Origin: CAZUMW01 sp964621615
GTDB lineage: Bacteria; Desulfobacterota; WTBG01; CAIYCZ01; CAIRTM01
DNA length: 64,000 nucleotides
Assembly (NCBI GenBank): GCA_964621615.1
Contig: CAZUMW010000004.1
Location: 1 to 64,000, forward strand
Reading direction: 5' to 3'
Under the pieces are notes generated by a model. That model saw only the letters and a program-made list of their open reading frames with translations, did no database searches and was not told the origin of the DNA. Both the position numbers and the translations under genes were made by a program. Shown here piece after piece: positions 43,102-51,711 of this stretch. Numbering within the stretch: position 1 is the stretch's first letter; each line of letters starts with the position of its first letter.

Positions 43102-46100
43102 TCAGTTTTCCTTCAGCTTAACACTGACATAGGGAGAGTGGCGATGATACTCCTGCAGGCTGCATACATCCATTTGCTTTACTGCTTTCAGAGTCTCGAG
43201 CCCCTGAATAGCTGCACGCAGGCCATCCAGGGTTGTCGTTATGGGGATGCCGCGCAGCACTGCATGAGCTCGTATCTGCGTTTCGTCGCGCTTTGGAGTC
43301 GCACCCTGTGACGGTGTGTTGATAATCCACTGAACGTTTTTTTCCTCAATCATGTCTATAACATTCGGCCGCCCTTCAGACACCCGAAACATCGCATGTG
43401 TTTGAACCCCGTGATCCCTGAGGACTGTACTTGTGCCCTGCGTGGAATATATGGTAAACCCGAGATCCGCAAGCTTCTGCGCCGATTCGATCACATGTGG
43501 CTTGTCGCTGTCGCGTACGCTGAGAAACACATTGCCTGCGTACGGGAGGGCATTGCCTGCTGATATCTGGCTTTTAAAAAAAGACATCCCGTAGGAAACG
43601 TCTATACCCATGACCTCACCGGTTGACTTCATCTCAGGCGTCAGCACAACGTCTATGCCGGGAAACTTCACAAAAGGGAACACCGCTTCCTTAACAGCAT
43701 ACCAGCGGGGGTGTACCTCCTCTGTAAAGCCGAGCTCATCCAGCGTGTGCCCTGCCATAACCAGCGCCGCGAGTTTTGCAAGAGGTACGCCGATCGCTTT
43801 GCTGACAAACGGCACGGTGCGGGATGCTCTGGGGTTTACTTCAAGCACGTAAACCTCTCCGTTTTTAATGGCGTATTGAACATTCATAAGTCCGCACACA
43901 TTGAGCTCGCGCGCCATTTTAACGGTATACTCGCGAATCACTGCTTTGGTTTCGTCGGTGATATTGCGGGCGGGTATCACGCACGCGCTGTCGCCGGAAT
44001 GGACGCCTGCAAGCTCAACGTGCTCCATAATGGCACCGATAACCGTTATCTGACCATCCGAAACAGAGTCAACATCCACCTCAAGTGCATCTTCCAGATA
44101 CTTGTCGATAAGCACCGGCCGCTTTTCTGAAACCTCAACCGCTTCCTCCATATATTTTCTCAGCCGGCTCTGCTCATACACAATAGCCATCGAGCGTCCG
44201 CCGAGAACAAATGACGGGCGAAGCAGAACCGGATAGCCTATTTTTGCGGCGATATCCTCGGCCTCCTCGATGCTTGACGCTATCCCGTTTTCCGGCTGCC
44301 TGATGCCGAGCTTTGTGACCATTTTTTGAAAAAAATCCCTGTCCTCTGCGGCCTCGATATCTTTCGGCTTGGTCCCGATAATGTGCACACCGTTTTTTTC
44401 AAGATCATCTGCAAGGTTAAGCGGCGTCTGTCCGCCAAACTGTACAATAGCACCCCAGCAGTTCTCGCGCTGATTTATGTTGAGTATATCCTCAAGAGTA
44501 AGCGGCTCGAAATAAAGCTTATCGCTGGTATCATAATCAGTGCTGACCGTTTCCGGGTTACAGTTCACCATTATGGTTTCAAATCCTGCATCTCTGAGCG
44601 CAAACGATGCCTGCACGCAGCAATAGTCGAATTCTATTCCCTGGCCGATTCTGTTCGGACCGCTGCCGATAATCATTATTTTTTTCTTGTCACCGGGGAT
44701 ATCCTCATCAATATCTCCGTATGTGGAATAAAGGTACGGCGTGTATGCCCTGAATTCTGCTGCACATGTATCAACAAGCCCGTACACCGGGCGAACATCG
44801 GCCTGCTGGCGTAGATTCCGCACAGTACCCTCATCTGTATGCAGCAGCGCTGCAATCTGTCGATCAGAATACCCCATTTCTTTTATCTGATACAGAAAAT
44901 CCCTGTCGCGGCATAACGCATCAATGGAGCCCGCAGCGCTGATTTCCACCTCAAAGAAGCACAGCTCTTCAAGGTGGCTCAGAAACCAGGGATCAATACC
45001 GGTAAGCTCATGCACTCGCTCAATGTTCCAGCTGCGCTTGAATGCCTGGCGGATCATAAATATGCGGCTGGCGTTCGGCGTTTTGAGCTTTTCTGTAAGC
45101 GCCTCATCGCCTATTGATGAAAATGATTCTTTTTTTCCGTCAGCGCCGAACCCGTACCGGCCCATTTCCAGGGATCGTATGGCCTTCTGAAATGACTGCT
45201 TAAAGGTCTTGCCGATCCCCATGGCTTCCCCGACTGACTTCATCTGCGTTCCAAGCGTGTCATCGGCGGCGGTGAATTTTTCAAATGCAAAGCGCGGCAC
45301 TTTTGTCACAACATAATCGATTGTCGGCTCAAAGCATGCCGGTGTTTCCTTTGTAATGTCATTTACTATTTCATCAAGCATATAGCCGACAGCAAGCTTT
45401 GCGGCAATTTTAGCAATAGGAAATCCTGTTGCCTTGGACGCCAGAGCGCTTGATCGCGAAACCCTGGGGTTCATTTCTATAATCACCAGCCTGCCGTCCT
45501 CCGGATTCACGGCAAACTGAACATTTGATCCGCCGGTTTCAACGCCGATTTCCCGCATTACCGCTATGGCCTTGTCGCGCATAATCTGGTATTCGCGGTC
45601 GGTGAGGGTTTGGGCAGGGGCGACGGTAATGCTGTCGCCGGTATGCACTCCCATCGGATCCAGATTTTCTATGGAGCACACGATAACGCAGTTATCTTTC
45701 TTGTCGCGCATAACCTCCATCTCAAACTCTTTCCACCCAAGCACTGATTCCTCGATAAGTATTTCTGACGTCGGGCTGTAAAAAAGTCCGCGGGCAGCGA
45801 TTTCCTCAAACTCCATGTCATTATGGGCAATTCCGCCGCCGGTCCCCCCAAGCGTGAATCCGGGCCGTATAATAAGCGGATAGGTATCGATTGTATCCCG
45901 TATCCTCCGGGCGTCTGCAATGGAAAACGCCGATTCGCTCTGCGGCACCTCGAGGCCGATCGACATCATCGCGTTTTTGAACAGATCCCTGTCCTCTGCT
46001 TTCTCAATAACGTGCGGACGCGCGCCGATCATTTCAACCGCATAGCGTTCAAGCACCTTTTCGTTATACAGCTGCATTGCCAGATTCAGCGCAGTTTGTC

Positions 46101-46374
46101 CGCCGAGCGTTGGAAGCAGCGCGTCCGGGCGCTCACGCCGTATAATCTCCACCAGCGTATCAAAATGGAGCGGCTCAACATAGGTGCGGTCGGCGAATTC
46201 AGGATCGGTCATAATCGTTGCGGGATTGCTGTTCACCAGCACCACTTCATAGCTCTCCTCACGAAGCGCTTTGCACGCCTGCACCCCTGAGTAATCAAAC
46301 TCACAGGCCTGGCCGATTACAATCGGCCCTGAACCGATAAGCATAATTTTTTTGATGTCCGTGCGCTTTGGCAT
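43102..46374 (-). CDS. carB: Carbamoyl-phosphate synthase large subunit
   Basis: A 1090-residue enzyme with two homologous ATP-grasp halves. The first (about 1-400) phosphorylates bicarbonate; the second (about 555-935) phosphorylates carbamate. Segments seen are IMLIGSGPIVIGQACEFDYS, EMNPRVSRSSALASKATG, IMIIGSGPNRIGQGIEFDY and EVNPRASRTVPFVSKA. The C-terminal MGS-like allosteric domain (about 945-1075) is present, so control by UMP/ornithine-like effectors is possible. It lies 18 nt after purF. Confidence 0.99.
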   Translation of the reverse strand: MPKRTDIKKIMLIGSGPIVIGQACEFDYSGVQACKALREESYEVVLVNSNPATIMTDPEFADRTYVEPLHFDTLVEIIRRERPDALLPTLGGQTALNLAMQLYNEKVLERYAVEMIGARPHVIEKAEDRDLFKNAMMSIGLEVPQSESAFSIADARRIRDTIDTYPLIIRPGFTLGGTGGGIAHNDMEFEEIAARGLFYSPTSEILIEESVLGWKEFEMEVMRDKKDNCVIVCSIENLDPMGVHTGDSITVAPAQTLTDREYQIMRDKAIAVMREIGVETGGSNVQFAVNPEDGRLVIIEMNPRVSRSSALASKATGFPIAKIAAKLAVGYMLDEIVNDITKETPACFEPTIDYVVTKVPRFAFEKFTAADDTLGTQMKSVGEAMGIGKTFKQSFQKAIRSLEMGRYGFGADGKKESFSSIGDEALTEKLKTPNASRIFMIRQAFKRSWNIERVHELTGIDPWFLSHLEELCFFEVEISAAGSIDALCRDRDFLYQIKEMGYSDRQIAALLHTDEGTVRNLRQQADVRPVYGLVDTCAAEFRAYTPYLYSTYGDIDEDIPGDKKKIMIIGSGPNRIGQGIEFDYCCVQASFALRDAGFETIMVNCNPETVSTDYDTSDKLYFEPLTLEDILNINQRENCWGAIVQFGGQTPLNLADDLEKNGVHIIGTKPKDIEAAEDRDFFQKMVTKLGIRQPENGIASSIEEAEDIAAKIGYPVLLRPSFVLGGRSMAIVYEQSRLRKYMEEAVEVSEKRPVLIDKYLEDALEVDVDSVSDGQITVIGAIMEHVELAGVHSGDSACVIPARNITDETKAVIREYTVKMARELNVCGLMNVQYAIKNGEVYVLEVNPRASRTVPFVSKAIGVPLAKLAALVMAGHTLDELGFTEEVHPRWYAVKEAVFPFVKFPGIDVVLTPEMKSTGEVMGIDVSYGMSFFKSQISAGNALPYAGNVFLSVRDSDKPHVIESAQKLADLGFTIYSTQGTSTVLRDHGVQTHAMFRVSEGRPNVIDMIEEKNVQWIINTPSQGATPKRDETQIRAHAVLRGIPITTTLDGLRAAIQGLETLKAVKQMDVCSLQEYHRHSPYVSVKLKEN

Positions 46375-46392
46375 AAATCAACACATTTCCTG

Positions 46393-47820
46393 TCACGTAA
46401 GGTTATGATCCAGGTGCTCACATGATTCAAGAATCTCTTTATTAAGCGCTTCTGTGACCCTGATCGGGTAATCCCCGCTAAAACAGGCTGTACAGAAGTG
46501 GTCTTTTTTTTCAAACGGGGATAAAAGACCCTCAATGCTCAGATAGCCCAGAGAATCCGCATCAAGCTGCCGGCGGATGTCTTCTATAGAATGAGAGCCC
46601 GCAATCAGCTCTGTTCTGGTCGGGAAGTCAATACCGTAAAAGCAGGGGTGCCTGATCGGGGGGCATGAAATACGAAGGTGGACTTCGCGTGCACCGGCGT
46701 CGCGAAGGTAGGAAATTCGCTTCGATGAGGTATTGCCGCGGACAAGAGAATCATCAACTGCGATGACCCGCTTGCCCCGCACCACTTCGGGCAGCACAGC
46801 AAGCTTTAAATCAACCGACTGCTTTCGCTCGTCGTTTTCAGGCATTATGAACGTACGCCCGACATAATGGTTCCTGATAAACCCGAAATCAAAGGAGATT
46901 CCGCTTTCCCGTGAATAGCCCAGCGCTGCAGAATTTCCGCTGTCGGGAATGGCGATCACAACATCTGCCTCTGCAGGGTATTCCCGGGCAAGCCTTCTGC
47001 CGTAGTTAAACCGCACCCCATGCACATTGTTTCCGAAAAGCCTGCTGTCAGGGTGGGCGAAATAAATATATTCGAATATGCACTGAGCGCGCCGGGGCTG
47101 CGGCTCAGAAAAGGTGCTGCTGTGCATCCCCGCGGCATTAATAGTCACCAGCTCCCCGGGCTCGACATCCCGAAGAAATTGTGCTCCTGTTAAGGAAAGC
47201 GCGCATGTTTCACTTGCGACAACATACCCTCCGTCAAGAGTCCCAATTGAAAGGGGGCGAAACCCGTACGGGTCGCGCGCCGCCATGATGCTGTCTTTTG
47301 TCATCAGCAGAAACGAAAACGCACCCTGCAGCTCACCCAGCGCCCGCTCAACACGACGGGGCCTCATTCGAAACATCGGGTCTGCAAGAAGATGTATCAG
47401 CACTTCGCTGTCTGTGCTTGTCTGAAAAATAGCCCCGGACTCCTGATACATGCTGCGGATCTTTTTCGCGTTACAAAGATTTCCGTTGTGTGCTATGGCC
47501 CATATACCATCTGCGCACTCGGCAACAAGCGGCTGCACATTCTGAATGCGTGTGGCACCGGTCGTTGAATAGCGGACATGCCCGATACCGATAGCTCCAT
47601 GCAGCCTGTCAGTCGACTGTTTAGCAAAAACATCACCTACCAGGCCGTACCCTTTTGCGGAACGTATTTTAGCCCCGTCGCTCACGACCATGCCCGCACC
47701 TTCCTGGCCGCGGTGCTGCAGCGCAAACAGCCCCTGATAAATGATCGGCGCGGCATTTTTGATGCCGTAAGCGCCGAACAGGCCGCAGCTTTCTTTTATC
47801 CTTTCAGTGCAGACTTCCAT
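46393..47820 (-). CDS. purF: Amidophosphoribosyltransferase
   Basis: First committed step of purine synthesis: replaces pyrophosphate of PRPP with glutamine-derived ammonia. The 475-residue enzyme has a short propeptide before the glutaminase nucleophile (KES-CGLFGAYG, Cys12) and the PRPP loop VIAVDDSLVRGNTSS. FCTACFSGDYP near the C-terminus and CIFEYIYFAHPDS give cysteines of the Bacillus-type 4Fe-4S enzyme, which is oxygen-labile. It heads the purF-carB-carA operon, linking purine and pyrimidine entry steps, and has a good promoter. Confidence 0.98.
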   Translation of the reverse strand: MEVCTERIKESCGLFGAYGIKNAAPIIYQGLFALQHRGQEGAGMVVSDGAKIRSAKGYGLVGDVFAKQSTDRLHGAIGIGHVRYSTTGATRIQNVQPLVAECADGIWAIAHNGNLCNAKKIRSMYQESGAIFQTSTDSEVLIHLLADPMFRMRPRRVERALGELQGAFSFLLMTKDSIMAARDPYGFRPLSIGTLDGGYVVASETCALSLTGAQFLRDVEPGELVTINAAGMHSSTFSEPQPRRAQCIFEYIYFAHPDSRLFGNNVHGVRFNYGRRLAREYPAEADVVIAIPDSGNSAALGYSRESGISFDFGFIRNHYVGRTFIMPENDERKQSVDLKLAVLPEVVRGKRVIAVDDSLVRGNTSSKRISYLRDAGAREVHLRISCPPIRHPCFYGIDFPTRTELIAGSHSIEDIRRQLDADSLGYLSIEGLLSPFEKKDHFCTACFSGDYPIRVTEALNKEILESCEHLDHNLT

Positions 47821-47864
47821 AGGTGCCCGTAGATATACTATAGTGATCAGTTTTGAGGTGACAC

Positions 47865-47893
47865 ATTATAAATACAATCAGCACTTATTTCAA
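47865..47893 (-). promoter_or_regulatory. Sigma70-type promoter for purF-carB-carA
   Basis: On the minus strand TTGAAA is followed after 17 nt by a perfect TATAAT. The start would be near 47858, giving a leader of about 38 nt. Part of this sequence recurs at 49886-49912. Confidence 0.78.
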
Positions 47894-48129
47894 ACAACAA
47901 ATGAACGCTGAGGGGGTTCTTTTACAAAAGAAATCCGGTATGGCGTCAGTATAGTAAAATTAAACTTATATCAAAAAAAATGCCAATATCAAACCGCCAT
48001 ACATTTTACTGTGTCTTCCGGTGCTATTTAAAAAAACAATGTTTTATCAGATAATTACAACACTTCTGCCGCTCTGCAGACAAATGTCTCAAAAAACAAA
48101 AAAAATGAAGCTTCTATTGATGACAATTT

Positions 48130-48138
48130 TGTTATAAT
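48130..48138 (+). promoter_or_regulatory. Extended -10 promoter for the NifA-like gene
   Basis: TG-T-TATAAT is a full extended -10 element, about 64 nt before the GTG start. There is no good -35 at 16-18 nt, which extended -10 promoters can lack. Confidence 0.5.
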
Positions 48139-48201
48139 ACGGTATTGTGATAAACAAATTTGTATTAATTTCAAACGTCACACGAACAGCAGGATACCGC
48201 C

Positions 48202-49770
48202 GTGAGCGAAACAGTACAAAAAACGCAGGATACCATTAACAGCCGTGCACGGGCACAGCTTGACATTCTGTACAAAATTTCACAGGCCATGCTGCATCAA
48301 AACAATGTATCAAGCCTTCTTGAGGATGTGCTTGAAATCCTTGAAAACGAAATGGGCATGTCCCGAGGCATACTGACTCTGCGCGAGCCGGATACGGACA
48401 TGTTTGTAATCGAAGCAGCCAAAGGCCTCACCTCTGATGAGCGCAAGCGCGGGTATTATCGCATCGGCGAGGGTATTATCGGCAGAGTAGCGCAAACAGG
48501 CCGCTCGGAGTGCATACCGGATATCAATACCGATCCGGATTTTTTAAACAAAACGCGCTCTCGCAAAGGTGATGTGCCGACTGCATTCCTGTGCGTACCG
48601 GTAATCCACCGACGGGAAGTCATTGGCACTATCAGCATAGATCGACCGACAAGCGATCAGGAAGTTCTCGATGCTGATCTTACCTTTTTAAAGCTCGTTT
48701 CCGAGGTGCTGGCTGAAGCGGTTGCGTACATCCGGGAGCAGATAGAGGAGCGCGAAACCCTGATGGCGGAAAACAAACAGCTTCGCCAGCAGCTCGGTGA
48801 AATATATCAGCCGCACAACCTTGTCGGCCGGTGCAGCGCCATTCAGAACGTGTATATGCAAATCGCCCAGGTTGCTGACAGCAAGGCCACCGTGCTTATC
48901 AGGGGTGAGTCCGGCACCGGAAAGGAAATCGTCGCCCGCGCCCTGCACTATTCCAGCTCTCGGAAAAACAATCCCTTTGTTGCGGTGAATTGTGCTGCGC
49001 TGCCTGAAAGCCTCATCGAAAGCGAGCTGTTCGGGCATGAAAAAGGAGCGTTTTCGAGCGCGCATCAGCAGCGCAAAGGTCGCTTTGAGCGAGCAAACGG
49101 AGGAACAATTTTTCTTGATGAAATCGGTGATGTTTCGCCCGCTGTGCAGGTCCGCCTGCTTCGTGTGCTTCAGGAGCACACATTTGAGCGCATCGGCGGG
49201 ACTGAAACCATAACGGTCAATATACGTGTCATCGCCGCCACAAGCATCGATCTTGAAAAAGCCATTGCGAACGGGACCTTTCGAGAGGAGTTGTTTTACC
49301 GCCTGAACGTCTTCCCGATACACCTGCCGCCCCTTCGTGAGCGCAGGTCGGACATTATACTGCTGGCCGATCACTTTCTACAAAAATATAACGAAACATA
49401 TAACAAAAATATCAAGCGGATCTCCTCTACGGCTATCAACATGATGATGTCCTATCACTGGCCGGGCAATGTGCGCGAGCTTGAAAACTGCATTGAGCGC
49501 GCTGTCCTCACCAGCACTGATGATGTTATTCACGGATATCACCTTCCCCCGTCGCTGCAGACCTCAGAAGTAACGAACACGCCGCTTTTACCCAGCGAGG
49601 GGGCAAGCCTGTCCACACTGGTAAACGCCTATGAGCGGGAAATCATTGTCGATGTGCTTAAAAAATTCAGGGGCAATGTGTCTGCAGCATCACGTCACCT
49701 TCAAACCACTCAGAGGATTCTGCATTACAGGATACAAAAGCTCGGCATTGAACCTGCAAACTACCGGTAA
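48202..49770 (+). CDS. Sigma54-dependent NifA-like transcriptional activator (GAF-AAA+-Fis HTH)
   Basis: A 522-residue enhancer-binding protein. The N-terminal GAF domain (about 18-175) resembles that of NifA. The AAA+ domain has Walker A GESGTGKEIVARAL (about 235), Walker B GGTIFLDEIGD (about 303) and LRVLQEHTFERIGG with the Arg finger. The sigma54-contact loop reads GAFSSA (about 282-287) where GAFTGA is standard. The Fis-type HTH ends with TTQRILHYRIQKLGIEP, close to NifA-type regulators. GTG 48202 follows AGGATACC. No nif structural genes are seen; the neighbour glnA with a sigma54 promoter is the likeliest target. Confidence 0.88.
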   Translation: MSETVQKTQDTINSRARAQLDILYKISQAMLHQNNVSSLLEDVLEILENEMGMSRGILTLREPDTDMFVIEAAKGLTSDERKRGYYRIGEGIIGRVAQTGRSECIPDINTDPDFLNKTRSRKGDVPTAFLCVPVIHRREVIGTISIDRPTSDQEVLDADLTFLKLVSEVLAEAVAYIREQIEERETLMAENKQLRQQLGEIYQPHNLVGRCSAIQNVYMQIAQVADSKATVLIRGESGTGKEIVARALHYSSSRKNNPFVAVNCAALPESLIESELFGHEKGAFSSAHQQRKGRFERANGGTIFLDEIGDVSPAVQVRLLRVLQEHTFERIGGTETITVNIRVIAATSIDLEKAIANGTFREELFYRLNVFPIHLPPLRERRSDIILLADHFLQKYNETYNKNIKRISSTAINMMMSYHWPGNVRELENCIERAVLTSTDDVIHGYHLPPSLQTSEVTNTPLLPSEGASLSTLVNAYEREIIVDVLKKFRGNVSAASRHLQTTQRILHYRIQKLGIEPANYR

Positions 49771-49850
49771 TATGATATGCCGATACTGCTATTAAACGCT
49801 TATGCAGGCTTTCAGGGTTTTATTACAATATTGTTACCTTTGATAATATA

Positions 49851-49866
49851 ATTACATTTATGTAAT
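49851..49866. promoter_or_regulatory. Perfect palindrome, candidate activator site
   Basis: ATTACAT-TT-ATGTAAT is a perfect inverted repeat 65 nt upstream of the sigma54 -24 box, a sensible distance for an enhancer. Being AT-rich, it could also occur by chance. Confidence 0.4.
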
Positions 49867-49885
49867 ATAAAGATTCCGTGCACTG

Positions 49886-49912
49886 ATTATAAATACATGT
49901 TATTTCAAACAA
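49886..49912. repeat. Partial copy of the purF promoter sequence
   Basis: ATTATAAATACA (49886-49897) and TTATTTCAAACAA (49900-49912) also occur, in the same order and orientation, at 47865-47876 and 47885-47897. The spacing differs: two nt here, eight there. The two copies flank the NifA-like gene. Here the shortened spacing would break the promoter read on the minus strand. Confidence 0.6.
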
Positions 49913-49931
49913 TTATAACATTACGACAACC

Positions 49932-49947
49932 TGGCATACAATTAGCA
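49932..49947 (+). promoter_or_regulatory. Sigma54 promoter of glnA
   Basis: TGGCATACAATTAGCA matches the -24/-12 consensus TGGCAC-N5-TTGCW at 12 or so conserved places, with the invariant GG and GC at the correct 10-nt spacing. Start near 49959, about 150 nt before glnA. The adjacent sigma54 activator gene supports it. Confidence 0.75.
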
Positions 49948-50111
49948 GTGACCCTCATGCAGTACAGCGGCACTTACTGGGCATAAGATGCCGGCTTTGA
50001 CAACATTGGTGATACGCACACAAAATAACCGGTAATCAGGCATGTATGTATATAATTACAGCATCCCGATACCGAAATCGATAACACTCCAAAAACAATA
50101 GGAGGCCCTCA

Positions 50112-51536
50112 ATGGACGGGAACATGACAGTAAAGGATATTATTGCCCTGATCAAACAGGATGCGATCGAAGTCGTTGACTTCCGCTTTATGGATTTTCC
50201 GGGTTTGTGGCAGCATTTCTCGATCCCGGCAAAAGAGATTGATGAGGATATTTTCGAAAAAGGTCTCGGCTTCGATGGTTCAAGCATACGGGGATGGCAG
50301 GCTATAAACGAATCTGACATGCTGGTAAAGCCTGTTCCGGAAACAGCATTTGTCGACCCATTTCTGGCCCACAAAACCCTTATTATAATCTGCAATATCG
50401 GTGATCCGGTGACAGGGGAGGATTATACACGGGATCCCCGAAATATAGCCCGTAAAGCGGTTAATTATCTGAAAAATTCCGGGATCGGAGATATCGCATA
50501 TTTCGGACCGGAAGCGGAGTTTTTTATTTTTGATGACATTCGCTTCGACCAGAATCAGCACGAGGGATATTATCACATAGACTCAGTGGAGGGGCGCTGG
50601 AACACCGGCAGAATCGAAAGCCCGAATCTCGGTTATAAACCGCGCTATAAAGAGGGGTATTTCCCCGTTCCGCCGACCGACAGTCAGCAGGATATTCGAA
50701 GCGAAATGATGCTTACCCTTGAAAAAATCGGGGTTCCCATCGAAGCGCAGCACCATGAAGTTGCAACCGGCGGACAGGCTGAAATAGATATGCGATTCGG
50801 GCCTCTGGTCGAGATGGCGGACAACGTTCTTAAATATAAGTATATCGTAAAAAACATTGCCAGAAAGCATAACAAAACCGTAACGTTTATGCCAAAGCCC
50901 CTGTTCAATGACAACGGCACCGGCATGCACACCCATCTTTCTATATGGAAAGGCGATAAAAACATTTTCGCCGGAGACGGGTACGCCGGCCTGTCGCAGG
51001 AAGCAATGTATGCAATCGGCGGCATTCTTGCCCACGCGCCTGCGCTTCTTGCGCTTACTAATCCGACCACGAACAGCTACAAGCGGCTGGTGCCCGGTTT
51101 TGAAGCCCCGGTCAATCTCGCGTACTCGAGCCGCAACAGGAGCGCCAGCATCCGTATACCGATGTATTCCACATCACCGAAAGCAAAGCGTATCGAGTTC
51201 CGCTGCCCGGACCCGAGCTGCAACCCATATCTGTCCTTTTCGGGAATCCTGCTGGCAGCCATGGACGGCATCATTAATAAAATCGATCCGGGCGAGCCGC
51301 TCGACAAGGATATATACGACCTGCCGCCTGAGGAACTTGCAAAAGTGCCGCAAACGCCGGGCACGCTTCGCGATGCACTGAATGCTCTTGAAAAGGATCA
51401 TGACTTTCTGCTGAAAGGTGATGTATTCACCAAAGACGTCATTGAAACCTGGATAACCTACAAAATGGAAAACGAAGTCATCGCGCTGGACCTCAGGCCG
51501 CACCCCTGGGAATTCGCCCTGTATTACGATATATAA
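50112..51536 (+). CDS. glnA: Glutamine synthetase, type I (GSI-beta-like)
   Basis: ATP-dependent ammonia assimilation into glutamine, as a dodecamer in the cytoplasm. The 474-residue protein has GLGFDGSSIRGWQAI, AYFGPEAEFFIFDD, NDNGTGMHTHLSIWK and CPDPSCNPYLSFSGIL. The adenylylation-site pattern DIYDLPPEEL (Tyr about 403) marks an enzyme controlled by GlnE, whose gene follows. ATG 50112 is preceded by AGGAGG. Transcription is probably from the sigma54 promoter upstream, and it stops at a strong terminator. Confidence 0.98.
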   Translation: MDGNMTVKDIIALIKQDAIEVVDFRFMDFPGLWQHFSIPAKEIDEDIFEKGLGFDGSSIRGWQAINESDMLVKPVPETAFVDPFLAHKTLIIICNIGDPVTGEDYTRDPRNIARKAVNYLKNSGIGDIAYFGPEAEFFIFDDIRFDQNQHEGYYHIDSVEGRWNTGRIESPNLGYKPRYKEGYFPVPPTDSQQDIRSEMMLTLEKIGVPIEAQHHEVATGGQAEIDMRFGPLVEMADNVLKYKYIVKNIARKHNKTVTFMPKPLFNDNGTGMHTHLSIWKGDKNIFAGDGYAGLSQEAMYAIGGILAHAPALLALTNPTTNSYKRLVPGFEAPVNLAYSSRNRSASIRIPMYSTSPKAKRIEFRCPDPSCNPYLSFSGILLAAMDGIINKIDPGEPLDKDIYDLPPEELAKVPQTPGTLRDALNALEKDHDFLLKGDVFTKDVIETWITYKMENEVIALDLRPHPWEFALYYDI

Positions 51537-51590
51537 CGTACTGATGCTTCTGCTTTATCCGCAGCTAACCAGCCGGAACGGTCCATATCT

Positions 51591-51625
51591 ACAAAAAAGG
51601 AGGGCGCTTTGCCCTCCTTTTTTGT
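51591..51625. terminator. Intrinsic terminator of glnA
   Basis: ACAAAAAAGGAGGGC and GCCCTCCTTTTTTGT form a 15-bp perfect stem with a five-nt loop and T-runs, 55 nt after glnA. Confidence 0.94.
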
Positions 51626-51632
51626 ATTTTCA

Positions 51633-51661
51633 TAGACAAACAGCACGATTCTCAGTATAAA
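51633..51661 (+). promoter_or_regulatory. Sigma70-type promoter for glnE
   Basis: TAGACA is followed after 17 nt by TATAAA, just beyond the glnA terminator. The start would be near 51668, about 44 nt before glnE. This suggests glnE is expressed apart from the sigma54-controlled glnA. Confidence 0.6.
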
Positions 51662-51711
51662 AAATAGAGCGCTATCATTATCCTCAAAACCACAGCCTAC
51701 AAAACGACGTA

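Larger units (their letters stand above)
47821..48201. other. Divergent intergenic region purF / NifA-like regulator
   Basis: A 381-nt AT-rich stretch with no supported gene. It holds the purF promoter at its left end and an extended -10 (48130-48138) for the regulator at its right end. I see no clear purine operator (PurR-box) or riboswitch fold by eye. Confidence 0.6.
49771..50111. other. Regulatory region upstream of glnA
   Basis: This 341-nt AT-rich stretch has no gene. It contains a perfect 16-bp palindrome (49851-49866), a partial copy of the purF promoter sequence (49886-49912), an inverted repeat TGTTAT/ATAACA (49898-49920), and a sigma54 promoter (49932-49947). A classical NifA upstream site TGT-N10-ACA was not found by eye. 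Confidence 0.6.

Noticed and set aside
49771..49931. Classical NifA upstream activator site TGT-N10-ACA
   Set aside because: TGT and ACA occur, but at the wrong distance (N17 for the best pair).
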